Shown here one piece after another: positions 1-6,783 of a DNA stretch of 31,012 nucleotides. This stretch comes from CANGYM01 sp044235825. GTDB lineage: Bacteria > Pseudomonadota > Alphaproteobacteria > JAJTHO01 > CANGYM01. The notes beneath the pieces are model-generated. The model was not told the origin of the DNA. It worked only from the letters and a program-made list of their open reading frames with translations, and made no database searches. The first letter of the stretch is position 1; each line of letters begins with the position of its first letter. A program made the position numbers and the translations under genes. Location of the stretch: assembly GCA_044235825.1 (NCBI GenBank), contig JBIIHL010000015.1:1-31012 (forward strand). Reading direction: 5' to 3'.

Positions 1-61
1 TCATGCCCTTCTCAGAAATGTTCTTCACCACGCACAAACGAAAATCTACGCTGTAAGCCAT
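1..61 (-). CDS. IS630-type transposase, N-terminal fragment cut by the window edge
   Basis: The minus strand opens with ATG at 61 and reads MAYSVDFRLCVVKNISEKGM before leaving the window. This resembles the start of IS630/Tc1-family transposases, in which a first helix of the form M-x-Y-S-x-D-[FL]-R-x-x-V-V opens a helix-turn-helix that binds the element's ends. Only 20 codons are visible, so the catalytic DDE domain and the state of the element cannot be judged. Its outer end should lie between here and the rhodanese stop at 128, but I could not pick out a terminal inverted repeat. The family call rests on the N-terminal pattern only. Confidence 0.55.
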   Translation of the reverse strand, partial: MAYSVDFRLCVVKNISEKGM

Positions 62-127
62 ACAAAGCCTCCATTAAAACCTTATTCTAGCATGATATGG
101 TACGATTAAAAAGAGGAAATACTATAG

Positions 128-463
128 CTAATAACGCCCCACCCCACCGAATGTCAGAGCCCACGCATCAATCCCCCCTTTTATGGAGGCCACTTGCGGC
201 AGCCCTCTTTGCCGCAGCAGGGACACCGCCTGAAGGCTGCGCACCCCATGGTGGCACAAAACATACAGCGTATGGGTTTGGGCGAGTGTTTTTAGCGTCT
301 CTTCCTGAGACAGCAATGTGGCCAAGGGACAGGGAAAGACATCGGCCAGAGAGGCCAGATCTCTCTCCCAATCCTCCCGAACATCCACGATCACATAGGG
401 GGTTTCTTGGGCCTCTACCTGTTCAGGGGTGACCTCCCAAGGAAAAGAGGAATCTGGCGTCAT
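128..463 (-). CDS. single-domain rhodanese-like sulfurtransferase
   Basis: A 111-residue cytoplasmic protein made of one rhodanese domain. Visible marks are VIVDVRE (residues 24-30), the active-site loop CHHGVRS starting with Cys70, which would carry the persulfide, and the closing GGIDAW motif near residue 96. Length and the RY ending are normal for single-domain rhodaneses, so the gene looks intact. Its ATG overlaps the stop of the Pcm-like gene by four bases (ATGA), indicating translational coupling in one leftward operon. In many alphaproteobacteria a Pcm-like gene and a rhodanese gene stand just before tolC. Here an IS630-type element follows instead. The sulfur acceptor cannot be inferred. 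Confidence 0.85.
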   Translation of the reverse strand: MTPDSSFPWEVTPEQVEAQETPYVIVDVREDWERDLASLADVFPCPLATLLSQEETLKTLAQTHTLYVLCHHGVRSLQAVSLLRQRGLPQVASIKGGIDAWALTFGGVGRY

Positions 464-1113
464 AGGGAAAAGGCCACCACCGGTTCATGACCAGGCAAAT
501 AGGGGGCCGTGGCATCAAAGGCCACAAAGGGGGCGGGATGGCCCTGATCCTGCTTGGTCCACAACACCGCATGACCCACAGGGCCATTTTGCAAAACACC
601 CACACAGCGGCCACGGGGCACCAACGCTTTAAAAAAGGGAAACGGCGGCACAGACACCGCGCCGCATAAAAGAATGGCATCAAAGGGACCAAAGTCTGAG
701 GTTGGCTTTGTCAGGGCTTCCTCCACCATAAAGGCATTATCGCAGGACAACAGACCAATTTGGGTTTCTCCATGGTGGCGCATCCCTTCATGAGGTTCCT
801 GCCCCACAACCGTGCCCGCCAAGGACGACAAAAGCGCCACGCTATAGCCAAAATTCGGGCCCACCACCAAAACCAAATCCTGCGGCGCGGGGGAGAGCAG
901 ATCAATCAGGCGGGCGGTGGTCATGGGGCTGAGTTCAAAACGCCCCTGCCCCAACGACAGATGCTGGTCCACATAGGCCACAGGGCGCAGGGTGCTGGGC
1001 AAAAAATCCTCGCGCGGGACGGTGCGAAGGGCATCAATCAAATGGGGCCAAACCACTTTGTTGGTCCGGATCTGGCTTTCGACCATTTGTTGTCGTGCCG
1101 CAAAAAAATCCAT
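460..1113 (-). CDS. protein-L-isoaspartate O-methyltransferase family protein (Pcm-like)
   Basis: A 217-residue protein starting MDFFAARQQMVESQIRTNKV, the usual opening of alphaproteobacterial Pcm-family proteins. I therefore chose the ATG at 1113, preceded by GGGGA, over an upstream extension. The family moves a methyl group from S-adenosylmethionine to isoaspartyl residues to start protein repair. The N-terminal PREDFLP segment and the substrate-side stretch are present. The SAM-binding glycine loop is degenerate: it reads VVGPNFGYSVALL where active enzymes have a D-x-G-x-G-x-G-type loop. This subgroup may therefore bind SAM poorly or have another role. It overlaps the rhodanese gene by four bases and follows grxD after 85 bases. 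Confidence 0.8.
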   Translation of the reverse strand: MDFFAARQQMVESQIRTNKVVWPHLIDALRTVPREDFLPSTLRPVAYVDQHLSLGQGRFELSPMTTARLIDLLSPAPQDLVLVVGPNFGYSVALLSSLAGTVVGQEPHEGMRHHGETQIGLLSCDNAFMVEEALTKPTSDFGPFDAILLCGAVSVPPFPFFKALVPRGRCVGVLQNGPVGHAVLWTKQDQGHPAPFVAFDATAPYLPGHEPVVAFSL

Positions 1114-1198
1114 AACGGGTCCCCATAAAGATTCTGGGTTAAAAAAAACACCATTATCTTGAAAGAGGCAGCCTGGTGTTGTCAAGGCTTTGTAAGCG

Positions 1199-1525
1199 TT
1201 AAAGCCCAACCCCAACACCATCGAGGATGTCTTTCAGCTCTCCGGTTTTATAAAGGTCTGTGACAATATCGCAGCCCCCAATAAATTCCCCTTTGACATA
1301 CAGCTGGGGTATGGTGGGCCAGTTGGTGTAATCCTTGATCCCCTGACGCAACACGGGATCCGCCATAACATTCATGGCCACAAAATTGGCATCCAAACTC
1401 TGAAGAATCTGCACCACACGGGAAGAAAATCCACACATGGGAAAATCCGCCGTGCCCTTCATAAACAAAACCACGGGATTTTCCCGCACCATTTGATCAA
1501 TGATGTTCAAAGTGTCGCTCGTCAT
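1199..1525 (-). CDS. grxD: monothiol glutaredoxin GrxD (Grx4 family)
   Basis: A 108-residue monothiol glutaredoxin with the CGFS active site at Cys31, preceded by the glutathione-contact stretch KGTADFPM and followed by WPTIPQLYV and GGCD. Members of this family hold a [2Fe-2S] cluster between two monomers with glutathione and deliver it to client proteins, often together with BolA. The ATG at 1525 is chosen because AAAGGA lies about nine bases upstream and the protein then has the family length. The longer frame upstream has no such support. It heads the leftward group grxD, pcm-like, rhodanese. No bolA gene is in the window. Confidence 0.95.
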   Translation of the reverse strand: MTSDTLNIIDQMVRENPVVLFMKGTADFPMCGFSSRVVQILQSLDANFVAMNVMADPVLRQGIKDYTNWPTIPQLYVKGEFIGGCDIVTDLYKTGELKDILDGVGVGL

Positions 1526-1606
1526 AAATACGTCCTTTCGTTGAGGTCCCATTTTACCATAGGGCCACTTTCGTGTATAGCGACCTTTCATCGGAAAACA
1601 GGCCAT

Positions 1607-2002
1607 CCCTTAAGTGATTGTCTGATAAGTGTTTTTCAAAAAACATTATCCTTTTTTGAAAAAGATGAAAAAACCCCTTGCCAAGGGGTATAAAAGGGGG
1701 TAAGACAATCCTCCCTTCGGCAGAAAACCGAGTGTTTTTTCGAGAGGGCGCTCTGTGAGATTGTTAATACTAGAAACACACATACGCGATTCATAGAACG
1801 TAGTTTTCTATGAAGTCGCGCCCAAAAAGAAATTTGTTGGCGACATGATGAGATCGTCACGTGACCTCGCGTTATCTGGGGTCGTCCGTGACGTAAAGCA
1901 TAATGCGCAAACAAGTCCTTTGAATGATGATACGTTTAAGACGTAATTGTCAGTGATGATGTTTGTGAGAAGGTAACCGTTATCCTTTATGGATAACAAG
2001 TC
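1607..2002 (+). promoter_or_regulatory. hairpin-rich 16S leader and promoter region
   Basis: About 400 bases between grxD and 16S hold no credible gene. They contain a series of inverted repeats: 1632-1643 with 1652-1663 (12 A/T-rich pairs), 1674-1679 with 1683-1688, 1785-1798 with 1806-1820 (14 pairs, one bulged G), 1855-1866 with 1880-1893, and 1979-1985 with 1991-1997. Bases 1754-1765 can pair with 3543-3557 beyond the 16S 3' end, apart from a three-base bulge. This is a plausible pre-16S processing stem. I found no convincing -35/-10 pair. TAATAC at 1765-1770 is the best -10 candidate but lacks a good -35. Confidence 0.5.
1674..1688 (-). terminator. possible terminator read on the minus strand
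   Basis: A six-pair GC-rich stem (CCCCTT with AAGGGG, loop GCC) is followed on the minus strand by six T residues, as in an intrinsic terminator. No minus-strand gene precedes it, so its role is unclear. It could stop antisense transcripts leaving the rRNA region before grxD, or simply be part of the 16S leader structure. Confidence 0.3.
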
Positions 2003-3579
<1,577 letters not shown>

Positions 3580-3615
3580 TGTTTCTTGTATTTTCATCTT
3601 TCATGATTTTTTTCA

Positions 3616-3644
3616 TTGAATCCCTGTAAAAGTTCGCTTATCAT
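3616..3644 (+). promoter_or_regulatory. candidate sigma-70 promoter before the poly-C ORF
   Basis: TTGAAT (3616-3621) and TATCAT (3639-3644) are separated by 17 bases. The expected start would lie near 3651, about 25 bases before the ATG at 3676. It is read from sequence pattern only. Confidence 0.4.
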
Positions 3645-3688
3645 CGCTTCATAATTTTTATTATGGATTGATCGCATGGTTGATATGA

Positions 3689-3699
3689 CCCCCCCCCCC
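3689..3699 (+). repeat. homopolymeric tract of 11 C
   Basis: Eleven consecutive C residues lie five bases after the start of an ATG (3685) and within the first codons of a second in-frame ATG (3676). With 11 C the frame from these ATGs closes at a TAG near 3774. With 12 or 9 C it would join the long open frame that ends at 4100. Such tracts slip during replication and also during sequencing, so both phase variation and a length error are possible. Confidence 0.85.
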
Positions 3700-3731
3700 G
3701 CAACGCGGACAATAGATCTCTTGATGAAGCA

Positions 3732-4100
3732 TTGGGGAGTCTGCCAGATACCGCAAGGACATTCTGTTTTTTAGGTAAGCCTGACGGTGAGTCTCAAGAT
3801 GTGATTATCCTTGTTACCTGTAGCGGTGCAACGTCTGAGGTATCGCCCAGTTTAGACACAATACGCAATGCAGTTAGTAGAAATGTTAACGCTTTCTCGA
3901 CAAGTGTAAATGACATGTTTTTATTGTTTGATGATGAGCCTTTTAATAGTGCGCAAAATCAATACAACATTGAATTGCCAGAAGGAATGCGACCCCAAGA
4001 AGGGGAAAGGATACATTCAATTCAGGCGCGTTCTTTTGTTGAGAATGTGTATGCCTATTTCGGGACTCAATCTCTGGGAAACCCAAGAGACAGTGGCTGA
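3732..4100 (+). CDS. unrecognised protein, probably frame-interrupted at its start by the C tract
   Basis: As the sequence stands, the frame open to the TGA at 4098-4100 can only begin at non-ATG codons such as TTG 3732 (122 residues), with no ribosome site there. The same frame stays open back to the C tract (3689-3699). With one more C, or two fewer, it would start at ATG 3676 or 3685 and give about 141 residues beginning MVDMTPPPRNADNRS. The product looks soluble: a beta-like stretch DVIILVTCSG, then acidic and polar segments, no signal peptide and no membrane helix. I do not recognise the family. It occupies the first interval of the 16S-flank repeat array, between R1 and R2, where the later intervals carry toxin-antitoxin genes. 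It may be a decayed or phase-variable cargo gene. Confidence 0.4.
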   Translation: MGSLPDTARTFCFLGKPDGESQDVIILVTCSGATSEVSPSLDTIRNAVSRNVNAFSTSVNDMFLLFDDEPFNSAQNQYNIELPEGMRPQEGERIHSIQARSFVENVYAYFGTQSLGNPRDSG

Positions 4101-4142
4101 AAACGAAAAAATATCCCTATAAAAAACAGGTTTTTGTAATAT

Positions 4143-4196
4143 CTTTCTGGATGGGAAACGGCAGGACGATTCGATCGTCTCGTCTCCCTTATCATC
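4143..4196 (+). repeat. 16S 3'-flank repeat, copy R2
   Basis: It matches 3487-3540 at 53 of 54 positions by direct reading. The single change makes the hairpin GACGAT/ATCGTC one pair longer. Similarity stops at 4196, where the upstream region of the parDE-type pair begins. Confidence 0.9.
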
Positions 4197-4206
4197 TGTT
4201 GCCATC

Positions 4207-4235
4207 TTGATTTTGGTGCGAAAATGGTGTATCCT
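4207..4235 (+). promoter_or_regulatory. candidate promoter of the parDE-type pair
   Basis: TTGATT (4207-4212) and TATCCT (4230-4235) have 17-base spacing. The start of transcription would fall near 4242, about 29 bases before the antitoxin ATG. Antitoxins of this class usually bind such promoters to repress their own operon, but no clear operator repeat was seen. Confidence 0.45.
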
Positions 4236-4270
4236 TGAACCATGTTTGAATCTTGAAAGGCGTGCATCGG

Positions 4271-4525
4271 ATGACAAGACAAAGCATCTCTTTAACCCCG
4301 CCCAATGATGCGTGGCTTAAGGCCCAGGTTGAAAGCCAAGAATATTCCAGCAAAAGCGAACTGGTGAACGATCTGATACGGCAAGCCCGCGCCAAAGAAC
4401 AACACGACCTATCCTTGCTTCGTGAAAAACTCATCCGGGCAGAAAACAGTGGCTTCACAACCATGACCATGGAAGAGATCAAGACAAAAGCCTTGCGGGG
4501 CTTAGGCGTCAATGCTCCGGTATAA
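4271..4525 (+). CDS. ParD-like antitoxin (ribbon-helix-helix)
   Basis: An 84-residue protein starting MTRQSISLTPPNDAWLKAQV. The short beta strand RQSISL followed by two helices, with SSKSELVNDLIRQAR at the turn, is the ParD/CopG-type ribbon-helix-helix DNA-binding region. The charged C-terminal half (about residues 40-84) would be the toxin-neutralising part. I start it at ATG 4271, with AAAGG ten bases upstream, rather than the TTG at 4253. The stop overlaps the toxin start by 14 bases, the usual coupling in type II toxin-antitoxin operons. It lies between 16S-flank repeats R2 and R3. Confidence 0.85.
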   Translation: MTRQSISLTPPNDAWLKAQVESQEYSSKSELVNDLIRQARAKEQHDLSLLREKLIRAENSGFTTMTMEEIKTKALRGLGVNAPV

Positions 4526-4799
4526 ATTAAGTGAAGCCGCCGCCGCTGACTTGGTGCAGATTTATCAGTGGGGCGTTTTGCAATACGGCATAGAAAAGGC
4601 GGATGCGTACTTTGCTGCACTCTTTGAGGCCTTTGATTCCATAGCCACCGCTCCCCTTTCTTACGCCTCTGTTGCGCATATTCGTGCAGGCTACAGACGT
4701 TGTGTGTGCGGTGTCCACAGCATATATTATCGCATCGTTGATGAAACGGTAGAGATTATGGCTGTTCTTGGGAAGCAGGATGCAGAAAATGTATTATAG
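4512..4799 (+). CDS. ParE/RelE-superfamily toxin
   Basis: A 95-residue toxin with the family layout: start YKLSEAAAADLVQIYQWG, a helical pair with YGIEKADAYFAAL, then beta strands GYRRCVCGVHSIYYRIVD and VEIMAVLGKQD. ParE members poison DNA gyrase while RelE members cut mRNA on the ribosome. The arginine-containing strand RAGYRRCVCGVHSIYYR and the ending fit the ParE side better. It overlaps the ParD-like antitoxin gene by 14 bases, forming a complete type II module. The gene ends 24 bases before repeat R3. All expected elements are present, so it is probably functional. Confidence 0.85.
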   Translation: MLRYKLSEAAAADLVQIYQWGVLQYGIEKADAYFAALFEAFDSIATAPLSYASVAHIRAGYRRCVCGVHSIYYRIVDETVEIMAVLGKQDAENVL

Positions 4800-4823
4800 G
4801 GGCGCGCGAATGTTCGGCTTGCC

Positions 4824-4921
4824 TCACCTCTTTTCTGGATGGGAAACGGCAGGACACTTTGGGTGTCTCACCCTCCCTGATCATCAGAACAACCCTCTCA
4901 GGCGTGCCCTCTGCAAAGATC
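4824..4921 (+). repeat. 16S 3'-flank repeat, copy R3, including a copy of the 16S 3' end
   Basis: Bases 4832-4855 are identical to R1. The similarity extends upstream through TCACCTC(T)TTT, a near copy of the 16S anti-Shine-Dalgarno tail. The hairpin arms changed together: GACAC (4853-4857) with GTGTC (4863-4867) replaces GACGA with TCGTC. The remainder (CCCTCCCTGATCATCAGAACAA and CTGCAAA) aligns with R1 at lower identity. Confidence 0.85.
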
Positions 4922-4951
4922 TTGACATTTTTATGTTTTCTGGTAGTTTAT
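4922..4951 (+). promoter_or_regulatory. candidate promoter of the brnTA-like pair
   Basis: TTGACA (4922-4927) stands at the downstream edge of repeat R3. A weak -10 candidate (GTTTAT, 4946-4951) follows after 18 bases. The initiation site would then be almost at the ATG at 4956, so translation could be nearly leaderless. The -10 choice is uncertain. Confidence 0.3.
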
Positions 4952-4955
4952 TGTT

Positions 4956-5210
4956 ATGCATCAGGAAAACAAACCCATTCCCCTTTTTAAAACGGATCAG
5001 CAAATAGCTGCGTTTGTGGAAACAGCTGACTTGTCTGAATATGATTTACTGGGCTTTAGGCCTGTTCACTTTCGCATTGCCACAGACTTTGAGGATTTGA
5101 CACTTCATATCCCTGTGCAAACTTGGAAAAAAATCCAGGATAAATCCGAGGCGCTTCATGTTTCCAAAGAAACTCTCATCAGTCAGTGGATTGACGCTGG
5201 CCTAAGGTAA
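4956..5210 (+). CDS. BrnA/CopG-type antitoxin
   Basis: An 84-residue protein. Its first half (FKTDQQIAAFVETADLSEYDL) matches the pattern of CopG-type antitoxins of the COG5304/BrnA class, F-x-[ST]-[DE]-x-x-x-x-x-F followed by a D-L-S-x-Y-D segment. The second half (LTLHIPVQTWKKIQDKSEAL and KETLISQWIDAGL) is a ribbon-helix-helix domain. Its TAA overlaps the ATG of the BrnT-like toxin by one base. BrnA normally neutralises BrnT and represses the operon. In classic systems the toxin gene comes first; here the antitoxin is first. No strong ribosome site precedes it. Confidence 0.75.
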   Translation: MHQENKPIPLFKTDQQIAAFVETADLSEYDLLGFRPVHFRIATDFEDLTLHIPVQTWKKIQDKSEALHVSKETLISQWIDAGLR

Positions 5211-5503
5211 TGGACGTTTTTGGATTCGATTGGGATCAGGGTAATCGGGAAAAATGCCAAAAACATGGTCTCTCTATAGGTGACGTTGAATCTGTTTTTC
5301 GTTGTTCTCCTTCTGTTTTTCCCGATCCCCATCATTCTACCCCTAGGGAAACACGTTTTTTGCTCATAGGTCCGACGCTTGACCAAAGGATGGCTTTTGT
5401 CGCCTTTACGGTCCGGAAAAAAGAGGGAACCCCCTATATCCGCCCTATCAGTGCCCGGTATATGCATGACAAAGAAATCCAAAAATTCTTAGGGTGTCAT
5501 TAA
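5210..5503 (+). CDS. brnT: BrnT-family ribonuclease toxin
   Basis: A 97-residue protein with the BrnT pattern: FDWDQGNREKCQKHGLSIGD (family form F-x-W-D-x-x-K-x-x-x-N-x-x-K-H-G-[IV]-x-F), then VFPDPHH, ETRFLLIGPT, MAFVAFTVR and YIRPISARYMHDKEI. BrnT is a RelE-fold ribonuclease toxin that inhibits translation. The conserved R-x-I-S-A-R strand is present as RPISAR. It starts inside the TAA of the antitoxin gene (TAATG), so the two are translationally coupled. It ends eight bases before repeat R4, occupying the R3-R4 interval exactly. Confidence 0.82.
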   Translation: MDVFGFDWDQGNREKCQKHGLSIGDVESVFRCSPSVFPDPHHSTPRETRFLLIGPTLDQRMAFVAFTVRKKEGTPYIRPISARYMHDKEIQKFLGCH

Positions 5504-5510
5504 AAGGTTG

Positions 5511-5570
5511 CGTCTCGCCTCCCTTATCCTCAGAACAATCATCTCACATGTCGCCTGCAAATTTCTTTTG
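5511..5570 (+). repeat. 16S 3'-flank repeat, copy R4 (3' part)
   Basis: It matches 3520-3579 at 58 of 60 positions by direct reading. The part that would correspond to the first 33 bases of R1 is missing or replaced by the end of brnT. Just after it, 5579-5594 contains a short resemblance to the R1 start that overlaps an ATG. Confidence 0.9.
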
Positions 5571-5628
5571 ATTTTTTTCTTTTCTGATGGGAAAGTCTGA
5601 AGGCGTTTTTCTCTTTCAAGAGGTTTCC

Positions 5629-6009
5629 ATGGGCCTTGTGTATGCCCCTCTCACCCTAACCAATCCCCGAGATCCGGCACTGCGCCCCCTTGAGGTTTCG
5701 GCTTTGGTGGATACGGGTGCCCTTCATTTATGCTTACCCCCTCATGTGGTATCGCAACTTCAGCTTGAAACTTTAGAATACCGAGAAGCGCGCATTGCCG
5801 ATGGGTCCATTCATCGTGTTCCCTATGTGGGGCCCGTAAAGGTGGCTTTTGCGAATCGTCAATGTTACGTCGGGGCCCTGATGTTGGGGGATGAAGTGCT
5901 GCTGGGGGCTGTGCCTATGGAAGATATGGATGTCCTGATCTCGCCCGCCCGTCGGGAATTGATCGTCAATCCTGCCAATCCTAACATGGCCGTTTCGGTG
6001 GTGAAGTAG
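5629..6009 (+). CDS. retropepsin-like clan AA aspartic protease
   Basis: A 126-residue protein with the single-domain retroviral-protease layout. It opens MGLVYAPLTLTNP, carries the catalytic motif VDTGALHLCLP near residue 29, a flap-like ADGSIHRVPYVGP, and the strongly conserved stretch VLLGAVPMEDMDVLI. It ends in NPANPN. Enzymes of this fold act as dimers, each supplying one Asp. Small stand-alone bacterial members are widespread and their substrates are unknown. I start at ATG 5629, preceded by AAGAGG, because the upstream 14 codons from 5587 match no family pattern. It fills the R4-R5 interval and its stop abuts R5, so it behaves as another cargo gene of the array. Confidence 0.82.
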   Translation: MGLVYAPLTLTNPRDPALRPLEVSALVDTGALHLCLPPHVVSQLQLETLEYREARIADGSIHRVPYVGPVKVAFANRQCYVGALMLGDEVLLGAVPMEDMDVLISPARRELIVNPANPNMAVSVVK

Positions 6010-6083
6010 GGCAGGATAATGCGCTGATCTCGCCTCCCTGATCATCACCCCCCTCCCCCATCCCCTGCTCCTCTCTGCAAAAA
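6009..6083 (+). repeat. 16S 3'-flank repeat, copy R5 (diverged)
   Basis: GGCAGGA (6010-6016), CTCGCCTCCCTGATCATCA and the final CTCTCTGCAAA align in order with R1 and R3. The middle has become a C-rich run. The hairpin arms are weakened (GAT with ATC). It is the most decayed copy and sits directly before lipB. Confidence 0.65.
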
Positions 6084-6108
6084 ACCCTTCTGGACTCAGG
6101 AAACGAAT

Positions 6109-6783
6109 TTGGGCACAATCCTTGGATTGTTTGTCATCTCACAGCCTGTCTTTATGTTTTATCGCCACGATGATTGGGTTGCCTATCCTGAGGCCCTAGA
6201 ACAGATGGAGCGCGATGTTGCGGCCATTCTGGCAGGAAACAGCGAAGACATCCTGTGGTTTTTACAACATCCCCCCGTGTACACCGCGGGAACCTCTGCA
6301 CGGACAGAATCCCATGGGGACACCATCAACGGTATTCCCCTATATCCCGTGGGACGGGGGGGACAGATCACCTATCACGGCCCAGGTCAGGTGGTGGCCT
6401 ATGTCATGATGGATTTAAGGCGCTATCGGCAGGATGTGCGCTGGTTTGTGGAAACGCTGGAACATTGGATCATGAACACGCTGGCCACTTTTGGCGTTTC
6501 AGCAGTGCAAAGGGAGGGCCGCACGGGCCTGTGGGTGCCCATTCGGGGGGGGTATGATGAAAAAATTGCCGCTATTGGGGTGCGTCTGCGCCGGTGGGTC
6601 ACGTTTCATGGGGTGTGCATCAATGTCACAAACGATTTGACCCCCTATCAGAACATTGTGCCCTGTGGTATTACCCATCATGGGGTGACCAGTTTGGAAG
6701 CCTTGGGCTGCTCTGTGACTGTACAGGATGTTGTGCAGGCCCTGCGTCAGTCCTTTTTAACAACCCTTCAGGATCGTTTATGA
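6109..6783 (+). CDS. lipB: octanoyl-[acyl-carrier-protein]:protein octanoyltransferase LipB
   Basis: A 224-residue LipB, which moves the octanoyl group from ACP to the lipoyl domains of 2-oxoacid dehydrogenases and GcvH, the first step of lipoate synthesis. Visible marks: HPPVYTAGTSA, RGGQITYHGPGQ (residues 83-94), Lys152 in DEKIAAIGV, and the acyl-carrying Cys186 in PCGITHHG. The start is probably TTG at 6109, because AGGA stands seven bases upstream. An ATG at 6154 has no ribosome site but would also leave the domain whole. The stop overlaps the murD ATG by four bases. lipA is not in the window. Confidence 0.95.
   Translation: MGTILGLFVISQPVFMFYRHDDWVAYPEALEQMERDVAAILAGNSEDILWFLQHPPVYTAGTSARTESHGDTINGIPLYPVGRGGQITYHGPGQVVAYVMMDLRRYRQDVRWFVETLEHWIMNTLATFGVSAVQREGRTGLWVPIRGGYDEKIAAIGVRLRRWVTFHGVCINVTNDLTPYQNIVPCGITHHGVTSLEALGCSVTVQDVVQALRQSFLTTLQDRL

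Noticed and set aside
5587..5628. Upstream ATG for the aspartic protease
   Set aside because: This ATG lies in a sequence resembling the repeat start, and the added 14 residues do not fit the family; ATG 5629 has the better ribosome site.
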